A DNA stretch of 64,000 nt, taken from Enterococcus caccae ATCC BAA-1240 (lineage in GTDB: Bacteria > Bacillota > Bacilli > Lactobacillales > Enterococcaceae). A program made the position numbers and the translations under genes. Location: the NCBI RefSeq assembly GCF_000407145.1, contig NZ_KE136473.1:931827-995826 (forward strand), written 5' to 3'. Shown here in pieces: positions 26,106 through 33,430 of the stretch. The notes beneath the pieces were generated by a model. The model worked only from the letters and a program-made list of their open reading frames with translations. It was not told the origin of the DNA and searched no databases. Each line of letters starts with the position of its first letter. The first letter of the stretch is position 1.

Positions 26106-26710
26106 TTATACAGAGTCCATTGATTCGTCGTACGATGATCAGCTAGTGAAAAGCCGAGTGTTGATAAATATCTTTAGAAATTCGCAGTATCTTTAAATTG
26201 GGGTAAAAAATAGTTGCGTTTCGCTGTCTCACAGGCAAAAATAATAAGACCATTCGGCTTAAGTACGCAATAAATTTTATTTAAGGCTTGGTCTAGATCA
26301 TCCCAGTAAAAATGTGTTTGAAAAGCTGTCACTAAATCAAACGTGTCCGAAGCGAAAAACAAATGATGAATATCCATTGTTTCAAAATAAATTTTATTAT
26401 CTGGGTATTTTTTTGTTTGCTTGTGAAATCGCCGCTTTAGGAAAATCAATACCTGTGACAGATGAGGAAGTGATTTGTTGTAAAAGGTAAGCGCTTGAAG
26501 CCTCATTCCCAACGCCAATGTCCAAAATAACAGAATGCATATTTAATGAAACGTTGCTCATCGCCCACTTGACTAAAGGTAGATAAGTAACATTCCACAA
26601 AGACATCATCAAGATACCAATAAAACCCGTTGGCTTTTTGATTGTCTTAATAGTAGCCGAAATAAACAAATCAATAACATTACAATTAGTATAATTCCCA
26701 AAATCAACAT
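26093..26710 (-). pseudogene. Decayed class I SAM-dependent methyltransferase
   Basis: A broken methyltransferase gene. The likely original start is the ATG at 26710 behind aaaggag, encoding a hydrophobic leader (MLILGIILIVMLLICLF). The frame then shifts before KKPTGFIGILMM. A second shift at an A7 run near 26405 separates ANKK-IPR(stop) from ANKK-YPDNKIYFETMD. A TAA at 26174-26176 interrupts a frame that continues RYLSTLGFSLADHRTTNQWT to the TAG at 26093. The SAM motif reads DIGVGNEAS instead of DIGCGNG, a further sign of decay. Family recognition comes from ILDIG, the VTGID acidic turn and IYCVLKPNGLI. Confidence 0.8.
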
Positions 26711-26966
26711 AAAAAACTCCTTTATTTTATCTTTAACCTTTTAAAATGAGTATACAATAAAAAAACAGAGCTCAGGAAAAAATAGCGGTCCGCTTTTTTC
26801 ATAATTACGTATAAAACTAAATTATTCCCTTAATAACCAGTCGATTCTGTTAAAATTAAAGGAAATCTTTAATATATGGAAGAAATTGTTAAGTTTTGTT
26901 TGTAGTTTTGGCTTGTTTTTAGTAGAATGAAACTGTATGAATAGAATATAAGTGAGGTGTAGATAA
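26711..26966. other. Intergenic region upstream of ireB
   Basis: 256 bp, very AT-rich. A possible promoter TTGTAG-17 bp-TAGAAT ends about 45 bp before the ireB start. No RNA gene or other structured element was recognised. Confidence 0.3.
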
Positions 26967-27236
26967 ATGGGTTTTACAGATGAAACTGTACGTTTTGATT
27001 TTGATGACAGTCGTAAGAAGGAAGTAAGTGAGACTCTGGCTACTGTATACAAGGCTTTAGAGGAAAAAGGATATAATCCGATTAATCAGATTGTGGGCTA
27101 TTTGCTTTCTGGAGACCCGGCCTACATTCCTCGTTATCAAGACGCTCGAAATTTGATTCGTCGTCACGAACGAGATGAAATCATGGAAGAGCTAGTTAAA
27201 TATTACTTATCTGATCACGGAATCACTATTCGATGA
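26967..27236 (+). CDS. ireB: IreB family regulatory phosphoprotein
   Basis: An 89-residue protein beginning [20 protein letters not shown], the IreB (UPF0297) signature. In Enterococcus faecalis IreB is phosphorylated by the PASTA kinase IreK on N-terminal threonines, dephosphorylated by IreP, and lowers cephalosporin resistance. The N-terminal threonines at positions 4 and 7 are present here. It overlaps ruvX by 4 bp (ATGA), the usual gene order ireB-ruvX-DUF1292 in Bacilli. A soluble, dimeric, cytoplasmic protein by homology. Confidence 0.95.
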   Translation: MGFTDETVRFDFDDSRKKEVSETLATVYKALEEKGYNPINQIVGYLLSGDPAYIPRYQDARNLIRRHERDEIMEELVKYYLSDHGITIR

Positions 27237-27661
27237 GAGTAATGGGACTTGATGTCGGGTCGAAAACTGTGGGAATCGCTGTCAGTGATCCATTTGGTTG
27301 GACGGCACAAGGTGTTGAGATCATTAGGATCAATGAAGAACAAGAAGAATTCGGCTTTGAGCGCTTAGCAGAATTAGTTAAGGAATATGAAGTAACTCGC
27401 TTTGTTGTGGGATTACCAAAGAACATGAATAATTCGATTGGTCCAAGAGCAGAAGCATCAATGGCTTATGGCGAGAAAATTGAAGATATGTTTCAAATCC
27501 CTGTTACCTATCAAGATGAACGTTTGACTACAGTTCAGGCGGAACGGATGTTAGTGGAGCAGGCAAACACTTCCAGAGCAAAAAGAAAAAAAGTAATCGA
27601 TAAAGTAGCTGCTGTCATGATTTTACAAAATTATCTAGATGGCGCTGGTAATAAAATTTAA
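27233..27661 (+). CDS. ruvX: Holliday junction resolvase RuvX (YqgF)
   Basis: A 142-residue RNase H-fold protein. The first catalytic aspartate lies in [16 protein letters not shown], then [20 protein letters not shown] and the final [14 protein letters not shown] with the last acidic residue. YqgF has been linked both to Holliday-junction resolution and to 16S rRNA 5' processing; which applies here is not visible. Translationally coupled with ireB. Confidence 0.94.
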   Translation: MRVMGLDVGSKTVGIAVSDPFGWTAQGVEIIRINEEQEEFGFERLAELVKEYEVTRFVVGLPKNMNNSIGPRAEASMAYGEKIEDMFQIPVTYQDERLTTVQAERMLVEQANTSRAKRKKVIDKVAAVMILQNYLDGAGNKI

Positions 27662-27706
27662 ATGACTTGTTTAGAAAACAAGTGCAGATAAAAGGAGAGC
27701 ATAACA

Positions 27707-28015
27707 ATGGCAGAAGAGCATAACCATGATCATGATCACGAAGGACATGAACACATCACTTTAGTTGATGAGCAAGGAAACGAAACATTATACGAAATTT
27801 TATTAACTGTTGACGGACAAGAAGAATTCGGCAAAAACTACGTGCTTCTGTATCCAGCTGGCGTTCCAGAAGAAGAAGATGTTGAATTACAAGCCTACGC
27901 TTACATCGAAAACAACGAAGGAACAGAAGGCGAATTACAACAAATTGAAACAGACGCTGAATGGGACATGATTGAAGAAGTGTTCAATACATTCATGGCA
28001 GAAGAAGAAGAATAG
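27707..28015 (+). CDS. DUF1292 family protein (YrzB-like)
   Basis: A 102-residue, strongly acidic protein with the DUF1292 core ([18 protein letters not shown] and YVLLYPAG). The N-terminus carries a His/Asp-rich stretch ([14 protein letters not shown]), common in this family and able to bind metal ions in principle. Function unknown. Third gene of ireB-ruvX-DUF1292, 45 bp after ruvX, with ribosome site aaaggagagc. Confidence 0.9.
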   Translation: MAEEHNHDHDHEGHEHITLVDEQGNETLYEILLTVDGQEEFGKNYVLLYPAGVPEEEDVELQAYAYIENNEGTEGELQQIETDAEWDMIEEVFNTFMAEEEE

Positions 28016-28027
28016 AGTTAAAAGAGT

Positions 28028-28065
28028 AGCTGAACCCTTGATACATAAGGATTCAGCTTTTTCTT
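28028..28065 (+). terminator. Intrinsic terminator after the DUF1292 gene
   Basis: Stem AGCTGAAcCCTT / AAGGaTTCAGCT followed by TTTTCTTTT. Confidence 0.8.
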
Positions 28066-28192
28066 TTGTTTTGGTGAATGGTGTTTTGAATAGGTTTGTT
28101 TTAATAGTTTAAGTGCTTTACTATTTTTTTAGATTCTTATGCTAGCTGGCTAATAGTTATACTTTCGGGGTTATGAATTCTTTAATTAAATA

Positions 28193-28506
28193 AAGAGAGT
28201 AGGACATAACTCTTTGAATCACGTCGGACTCTCTTGGAATCCTAATAAACGGTGGGAGCAGAAGCAATCTTATCGGAAATAAGCTGAAATTGCTGTAAAA
28301 CACAACGAGGAACGAGTTGATGCTTTCTCGCTAAAGGCTCGTCGCAGATAAACATTGTTGCACAGCACCTACTTGATCACAAAAATTTGAAGAGCACCAA
28401 GTAGGTACCAATCAGCATCAGTTCGGTTCAATACCGAATTCATACTAGCCAATTAGCTGGGTAATTTACGTACAACTTTTAGGTCGCATCTCATTCTGTC
28501 CCAATC
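28193..28506 (-). repeat. Interspersed intergenic repeat, copy C (longest)
   Basis: Read on the minus strand it runs from gattgggacagaatgaga to the hairpin and T-rich end at 28193. It shares with copy A the blocks caagtaggtgctgtgcaaca, gcgacgagcctttagcgaga, agcaatttcagcttatttcc and agagttatgtcctactc. It holds about 110 bp that copy A lacks, including a 9-bp palindrome ACCTACTTG...CAAGTAGGT. The terminal stem (28195-28212 with 28216-28233) has two mismatches. It lies downstream of the small membrane-protein gene, in sense orientation. Confidence 0.78.
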
Positions 28507-28529
28507 TATTATAAGATAGCTGTATGAAT

Positions 28530-28715
28530 TTATTCTATTCCAGTGGCTTTTGAAAAACATACAATAGACACTATAAATGTCAGTAGCGCTGTTAAGATAT
28601 CTATAATATTTTTTGATAGAGTGTTTTCCAATGAAAATATGGAATATATATCCCAAATAGCTAATATTAGTAGAATAACGGATAAAATTAGATAGAACGG
28701 TGATTTAATTTTCAT
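28530..28715 (-). CDS. Small two-helix membrane protein, possible immunity protein
   Basis: A 61-residue protein with two membrane helices (about residues 7-24 and 37-56) joined by a short polar loop. I do not recognise the family. It lies 23 bp downstream of a gene for a secreted, bacteriocin-like protein on the same strand, and the size and topology match many bacteriocin immunity proteins. That role is inference from context only. Repeat copy C follows it. Confidence 0.5.
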   Translation of the reverse strand: MKIKSPFYLILSVILLILAIWDIYSIFSLENTLSKNIIDILTALLTFIVSIVCFSKATGIE

Positions 28716-28738
28716 ACAAATAAACGTCCTTTCATGAA

Positions 28739-29242
28739 TTAGATAAACAACATAATGGTTTTAGTGACAAAGTTAGCAACCCCAGTTGGCATTCCAACTT
28801 TTTTACATGCGTTAAAAATAGCGTTTTCCAAAGTTCCAGTGTAGTGTTCAATTAAATTTAAAAACCCATTTATGCCTACGTAACCACTAATAGTATTTCT
28901 AACTCCTGCAGGCAATTTATTCCAAACTTTTCTAATAGCTTTAACTGCCCATGTAAATTTCCCGCGTTGCATATCTAACTGTTCTACACCGTTAATAAAG
29001 GCTTTTCCATTTTCCAAATAGATTCCAGGTGATTCATAATTGTTAAAGGCTTCAATTTCTTTACTAGTAAAGCCATTTTCTTCTAAAATAGACCCATTAA
29101 TTTGAAAATCAGGATCAAATTGTTCATCGTTTCGTTGTTCTGAATTAGTAATAGAATCGGCAAATACGATAGCAGTTGGAGAAACGGCAGAGGCAAGTAG
29201 CCCTAATGCACAAAATAAGATAATATTTTTTTTAAGAGTCAT
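28739..29242 (-). CDS. Secreted hypothetical protein with bacteriocin-like C-terminus
   Basis: A 167-residue protein with a clear Sec signal peptide (about residues 4-28, cleavage near VFA-DS), an acidic propeptide-like region to about residue 90, and a basic, amphipathic/hydrophobic C-terminus of about 75 residues (FTWAVKAIRKVWNKLPAGVR, then ENAIFNACKKVGMPTGVANF, ending FVTKTIMLFI). The single Cys, paired Lys and hydrophobic tail look like a membrane-active peptide released from a precursor. I do not recognise a named family and cannot show activity. It has its own promoter at 29290-29318 and a small membrane protein gene downstream. Confidence 0.55.
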   Translation of the reverse strand: MTLKKNIILFCALGLLASAVSPTAIVFADSITNSEQRNDEQFDPDFQINGSILEENGFTSKEIEAFNNYESPGIYLENGKAFINGVEQLDMQRGKFTWAVKAIRKVWNKLPAGVRNTISGYVGINGFLNLIEHYTGTLENAIFNACKKVGMPTGVANFVTKTIMLFI

Positions 29243-29289
29243 TATAACACCTGTCCTTCATTTTTTCTCATCGCGATTGAGATAAACAT

Positions 29290-29318
29290 ATAATACGATA
29301 TAGTCATAAGGTTGTAAA
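29290..29318 (-). promoter_or_regulatory. Promoter of the secreted bacteriocin-like gene
   Basis: On the minus strand TTTACA, 17-bp spacer, TATTAT, 47 bp before the start codon. Confidence 0.5.
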
Positions 29319-29576
29319 TATTTATTTAATCAAAATCACTTTTATCTTTCTTTTTAATTTAATATATATTTCATTTTAGGTTGTAAGTAAGATACGTTGT
29401 TATCCCGAAAAAGATAGATTTAGACTCTTACAATAAAAATGCAGTTATATTAAAATAATGTTTTTAAGAGGAGAAAATGAAAAAATTATTTATATTGAAT
29501 TTGAACTCTAAAAAGCAATCTATCTATAAGTTAAGAGCTGAATCTCAAAACAGAGATTCAGCTCTTTCCCTATAAC
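29319..29576. other. Intergenic region with a possible 32-codon reading frame and terminator
   Basis: Very AT-rich. An ATG at 29477 behind ttaagaggag opens a 32-codon frame to 29575 (MKKLFILNLNSKKQSIYKLR at its start), but its second half is the hairpin AGAGCTGAATCTC / GAGATTCAGCTCT (29532-29563). It is more likely a remnant or chance frame than a gene. The hairpin can end transcripts from both sides. Confidence 0.35.
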
Positions 29577-30755
29577 TTATCCACTAATCTCAGTTTTCTC
29601 ATTCTGATAATACATAGAAAGTACTAAACCAACCCCAATAAAATTAGCCAAATAAGCTGTACCACCCTGACTAATAAAAGGCAGAGGAATTCCAGTTAAA
29701 GGAAGTAAACCAATATTAGACCCGATATTTTCGAGAATATGGAACAAGAAATACATAATTACGCCAGTCGTAATATACGCATAAAATTCACGCTTAGCGT
29801 GTAATGTACATATCAACATTTGATAAATCAAATAAAAGAATAACAGAATTAAAGCACACGATCCGACAAACCCGAAAGCCTCACCGATTACTGTAAAAAC
29901 CATATCAGACTCTCGGACGGGGACATAGATTTGTAAATTTGTTAGTCCTTTTCCTATCATTTCGCCTGAACCGATAGCCGTTAAACCATGAGCCTGCTGA
30001 AACGAAATTGAATCAGCGTATTCAAAAGGATTGAGCCAAGCGTGGATTCTATTAAATTGATAGGGTTTAAAATGGAGAGAAGAAAGAATTTTTTGCCCAC
30101 GCTCAGTCAATACCAATAAAATGCCGCTGACACCAAGCAGTCCTGTAATACTAAACCCAATAGTTAAAATTTTCCAAGAACAACCAGAAACAAGAATTAT
30201 ACCAAGCAAAATCGAGATAAAAACTAAACTCGTACCAAAATCTTTTTGATAGAACATCAAAAAGAAAACAGGCAAGCTAACGGTAAATAATTCCCCCAAC
30301 AAACGAAGATCTTCTTTTAATGTAGAGGGACCTTCTGATCGTTGTTTTCTTGTAACAATATAGGCTAACATCAAAATATAGCCGAGTTTCATGAGTTCTG
30401 AGGGCTGAAACGTAATTGGACCTAATCGAAGCCAACGTTTTGTTCCTGTAGCAGCTGCCATGACAGGATCATGAAATTTGATAAGCAATGCCATTAAAAA
30501 AAGGGAGAGGCTATAAAGAATAGGAGTTGATTTCCATAAATATTTTATCGGAATGAACATCGTGACAAACATTGTTCCAAGCCCTAATAACGTCCATAAA
30601 AACTGTTTTTTTAATAACGGTCTCACCGAGTCAATAGCCGGATCGGCATGGAACGCTCCGTATTGTGCAACGAAACCAACCAGTATCAAAAGAAAGACAG
30701 GTAAGAGGAGGGCGTAATTCACCGAGTCACTTTTTTTTGCTAACGCATTTCTCAT
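29577..30755 (-). CDS. SEDS family peptidoglycan polymerase, RodA-type
   Basis: A 392-residue polytopic protein of the FtsW/RodA/SpoVE family with about ten helices. Family landmarks are GTKRWLRLGPITFQPSELMK, the conserved aspartate in VRESDMVFTVIGEAFG, and the final LTGIPLPFISQGGT. SEDS proteins polymerise glycan strands together with a class B penicillin-binding protein. The PRESD-like block and TGIPLPF are closer to RodA than FtsW. It overlaps the upstream paralogue by 4 bp. Enterococci carry other SEDS genes, so this pair need not be the housekeeping set. Confidence 0.87.
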   Translation of the reverse strand: MRNALAKKSDSVNYALLLPVFLLILVGFVAQYGAFHADPAIDSVRPLLKKQFLWTLLGLGTMFVTMFIPIKYLWKSTPILYSLSLFLMALLIKFHDPVMAAATGTKRWLRLGPITFQPSELMKLGYILMLAYIVTRKQRSEGPSTLKEDLRLLGELFTVSLPVFFLMFYQKDFGTSLVFISILLGIILVSGCSWKILTIGFSITGLLGVSGILLVLTERGQKILSSLHFKPYQFNRIHAWLNPFEYADSISFQQAHGLTAIGSGEMIGKGLTNLQIYVPVRESDMVFTVIGEAFGFVGSCALILLFFYLIYQMLICTLHAKREFYAYITTGVIMYFLFHILENIGSNIGLLPLTGIPLPFISQGGTAYLANFIGVGLVLSMYYQNEKTEISG

Positions 30756-31933
30756 ACAAGCCCTCCTTGTTTCTTAAAGGTTTCCCTCTGCTCGGTCCCC
30801 CGTGCGTTCAAGGCAATGCCAAGTGTAATGCTTAGAATTAGCAAACTAGAGCCGCCATAGCTGATAAAAGGAAATGTTAGCCCGGTCATCGGGATATAGC
30901 CTAACAAACTACCGACATTTACAGCAACCTGAAGGAATAACAACATCCCGCAACCGATATAAAGATAAGAGTAATAAAGGTGTTTTGATTTAATGGCTAA
31001 TAAAAATAACCGGGCAACAATAAAGAAGACAGCAAATAAAATACCTAAAGCAACAATCAAGCCTAGTTCTTCGATGCAAATCGCGAAAATAAAATCCGTA
31101 TCAGCGGCTGGAAGAAAGCCTTTTTTCTGAATACTGTTACCTAAACCCAATCCAAAAAATCCGCCATTATGCATTGCGTAGTATGCATTTGAAGTTTGAA
31201 ATCCTTTGCCTGTCGGATCAATGAATGGATTTTGCATTACTTCAAAACGTGTGACTAAATAGCCAAATTTTTGAGGCATCCAGTCAGTTGGAATTGATAA
31301 TAAAAGAACTGTCCCCAGTCGTTTTAGTACAACGAATCCAACTAAAGCTATTGATGTAAATAAAGGAGACAAACCACTGAACAAAAACATAACTGAAACC
31401 AAGATGAAAATCATTGAAGCGCCAGCGATATTTGGCTGTAAAGCAACAAAGAACATAAAGAACATCGAAACCAACAATGAGCGCTTATGATTCTTTAGGG
31501 TAAAAGGAACTAGTGTATCATTTTTTGCTAAGTTTAACGCCAAGTAAAGGACAAGAACTAAAGGAACTAACTCGGATGGTTGGAAAAGCAGCACACCCAA
31601 ATTGATCCAGCGTTTTGCACCACCAACACTTGTTCCGATAAAAGGCAATGCAACAATAGATAGAAATGTAAATGTTAATAGGCAATACATCATCTTAGAA
31701 TTACGAAGCACACTTAAATTAATTCGATAGGCAACACTCATACAAACTAAGCTGAAAAGAAAATACATGGTTTGCTTGATGGCTTTACTAGCAGTTCCCA
31801 AGTCACTATCTAACAATTGATAGGAACTTGAACTGTAGACCATTAGTATGCCAATGATACATAAAATCAAATAAGGGATTAAGATATAAAAGTCGATATA
31901 ATGCAGCTTGGATAATCTTTTTGGCCAGCTCAT
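30752..31933 (-). CDS. SEDS family peptidoglycan polymerase, FtsW-type
   Basis: A 393-residue polytopic protein. Landmarks are GGAKRWINLGVLLFQPSEL, the conserved aspartate in LPAADTDFIFAICIEELG, and TGLTFPFISYGGSSLL, all FtsW-like. It starts within the last 4 bp of the upstream hypothetical gene and ends within the first 4 bp of the RodA-type gene, a tightly coupled operon. No gene for a partner penicillin-binding protein is adjacent, which is unusual for SEDS genes. The operon is preceded by an M-box riboswitch. Confidence 0.87.
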   Translation of the reverse strand: MSWPKRLSKLHYIDFYILIPYLILCIIGILMVYSSSSYQLLDSDLGTASKAIKQTMYFLFSLVCMSVAYRINLSVLRNSKMMYCLLTFTFLSIVALPFIGTSVGGAKRWINLGVLLFQPSELVPLVLVLYLALNLAKNDTLVPFTLKNHKRSLLVSMFFMFFVALQPNIAGASMIFILVSVMFLFSGLSPLFTSIALVGFVVLKRLGTVLLLSIPTDWMPQKFGYLVTRFEVMQNPFIDPTGKGFQTSNAYYAMHNGGFFGLGLGNSIQKKGFLPAADTDFIFAICIEELGLIVALGILFAVFFIVARLFLLAIKSKHLYYSYLYIGCGMLLFLQVAVNVGSLLGYIPMTGLTFPFISYGGSSLLILSITLGIALNARGTEQRETFKKQGGLV

Positions 31934-32346
31934 TGTTTTGCTCCATTGTCCAAAAAGTCATGAATGATTTTTTCAGTTTGTTTTTGATCAATTTTAAAGG
32001 TGCTGTTAACGTTAGTGCAATCGTTAAAAGTCCAGATCCCTTTTACTGGTACTGATAACGATTTTCCTGTGAAAAATTTTTGTGTTAAAGTCACAAGAAA
32101 ATCACTAAGAATAGTAGTATTTAAGTGCTCGTCGTTTGCATCGACTTCGTGCTTGTTGACACTGATCGGTGTTAGCGTAATTTTATTATAATTATTCTGT
32201 TGATTACCAAAATAATTATTGTTGACTGGAGATAGAGCTATTTTTTTTCCATTAAGAAAGCGGACTGTACTATAACTCCTGATACTGGCAAAAAGCAAGT
32301 TGGTACAGCGAATCACGCAGATTAAGAATTTCATTCCTGTTTTCAT
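31930..32346 (-). CDS. Hypothetical protein in the SEDS operon
   Basis: A 138-residue protein that I do not recognise. The N-terminus (MKTGMKFLICVIRCTNLLFA) is weakly hydrophobic and might be a signal anchor; the rest is polar, Asn-rich (NNNYFGNQQNNYNK) with a C-terminal part KGIWTFNDCTNVNSTFKIDQ. The 4-bp overlap with the FtsW-type gene and the ATG placed 2 bp after an upstream stop argue that it is, or recently was, translated. The odd N-terminus could mean that the frame has shifted near its start. Confidence 0.5.
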   Translation of the reverse strand: MKTGMKFLICVIRCTNLLFASIRSYSTVRFLNGKKIALSPVNNNYFGNQQNNYNKITLTPISVNKHEVDANDEHLNTTILSDFLVTLTQKFFTGKSLSVPVKGIWTFNDCTNVNSTFKIDQKQTEKIIHDFLDNGAKQ

Positions 32347-32348
32347 TT

Positions 32349-32528
32349 TTATTCCTCGCTAATCATTTTTAATTGATCATCAAATAAAGTTCGGCTATAG
32401 GAATTGTTTCAGATGGGAATAAAGAGTTCTTTTTGCTAAGAGTAATGAGTGACAGGCAGTTCTAGTCCGCTTTCTTCAAACTGTAAATATAAATAGTCAC
32501 CTCCAAAAATCAATTGTTCTGCCAACAT
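32349..32528 (-). pseudogene. Short decayed reading frame between M-box and SEDS operon
   Basis: From an ATG at 32528, just past the riboswitch terminator, one frame reads MLAEQLIFGGDYLYLQFEES, then ends at a TAG, continues QKELFIPI to a TGA, and continues RTLFDDQLKMISEE to a TAA that lies 2 bp before the next gene's ATG. The in-frame continuation to a correctly placed stop suggests a gene of about 60 codons with two nonsense mutations. Family unknown. Confidence 0.4.
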
Positions 32529-32539
32529 TATTTCTCAAA

Positions 32540-32573
32540 ACAAAAAACCTTCGCATAAATAACTCAGCGAAGG
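32540..32573 (-). terminator. Terminator of the M-box riboswitch ahead of the SEDS operon
   Basis: Minus-strand stem CCTTCGC / GCGAAGG (32567-32573 with 32548-32554) followed by TTTTTT. The loop holds TGAGTT, which can pair with AACTCA in the aptamer's 3' part, giving the alternative antiterminator. Confidence 0.75.
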
Positions 32574-32768
32574 GGGATTGATTTCAGCACAAATAGAGCT
32601 TCTTCATCATTCTCATCGTTGAGTTTTAGCACTATGAAACGTAAAAAGCTGGCGCTTTTAGCTACTTTGTGAAAAGCCTTAATTCGACAATTCCTGTCCT
32701 ACCCATTCCTGTCTTTCGACATTTTTGAGCAGTAGCCTGTGTTTCCATAGGAGCCTCACCTAACAAGT
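32574..32768 (-). ncRNA. M-box (ykoK) magnesium riboswitch upstream of the SEDS operon
   Basis: Minus-strand sequence gttaggtgaggctcctat, acacaggctactgctcaaaa, atgtcgaaagacaggaatgg, gtaggacaggaattgtcgaa and ataGTGCTAAAACTCAACGATg follow the M-box consensus block by block. It is about 80% identical to the second copy before mgtA at 49823. In Bacillus the M-box ends transcription when Mg2+ is plentiful. The genes downstream on this strand are a decayed frame, a hypothetical protein and two SEDS polymerases. Confidence 0.88.
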
Positions 32769-32784
32769 TATTCAGATCGCCCTA

Positions 32785-32813
32785 AATATAATGAATATCT
32801 CCTTTAAAGTCAA
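32785..32813 (-). promoter_or_regulatory. Promoter of the M-box/SEDS transcript
   Basis: On the minus strand TTGACT (32813-32808), 17-bp spacer, TATATT (32790-32785), about 20 bp before the aptamer: a near-consensus promoter. Confidence 0.75.
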
Positions 32814-33430
32814 CTAGCTAAGTATTAATTTTTTTATAATTAAACGTTGTGCAATAAAAGAACGATTGTTGTTATATTATTTGCAAAATGGAAGCCTGTC
32901 ACAGATTCGTTTGTTTCTAATTATCTGAAAAACGCATACTTTTTCTAAGTTTTAAGTTAAAGAAGCAACGGTCATGTTCTTTACTCTTTCTTAAACTTAT
33001 ATGGCAAAGTCTGTGCTGACATAAATGATAATCAACTGGAATCTAAGATGATTCAAAGTAATATATCAACTAACGCTGAAAGTCTTGAAACGAGTAAGAC
33101 AATAAAAAAATTGCAGATACATTGATTGTTGTTTCTCCTAAGAAGAAACATCTCGCGATTATCCAAGTAACTGCTTAGAGGTGGGGAAATGCTTGGATGA
33201 TCTAGAGTAGATTATTGAACAGTTGTGAGACGCAAAACATTGTATGCTGCTTTGTTTTTGGACAAACAAATTATTAAACAAAAAAAAGATTGCGTGCTAT
33301 AATCATAAGAGTGATACAGGTTTTTAAACTGTATTATAAAAATGTGTTTTAATATATTAGGACATGATTTTTTTTTTTTATATTAAGGTTTGATTTGTAA
33401 TGAAACATGATTTTAAAAGGAGTGTAACAC
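32814..33430. other. Long intergenic region before alsS
   Basis: 617 bp with no intact gene. Around 33010-33170 two short plus-strand stretches read like protein remnants (INDNQLESKMIQSNISTNAE; LIVVSPKKKHLAIIQVTA before a TAG), but no family is recognised. At 33295-33303 TGCTATAAT is a good extended -10 for alsS, 128 bp upstream of its start. An inverted repeat ATACAG-9-CTGTAT (33314-33334) lies just downstream and could be an operator. Confidence 0.35.

Noticed and set aside
26397-26669. Separate 90-residue protein starting at a TTG codon
   Set aside because: It lacks a ribosome site and continues, after a single-base shift, into the rest of a methyltransferase; it is part of the pseudogene.
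26740-26810. Palindrome-like stretch aaaaaatagcggtccgctttttt before ireB as a terminator
   Set aside because: The arms leave no room for a loop, so no stable hairpin of useful length can form.
29477-29575. 32-codon frame with a good ribosome site as a small gene
   Set aside because: Its second half is a terminator hairpin and no family is recognised; kept only as a note in the intergenic entry.
31930-32346. 138-residue hypothetical protein considered as a partner penicillin-binding protein fragment
   Set aside because: No SxxK, SxN or KTG motif and no membrane-anchored dimerisation domain are recognisable.
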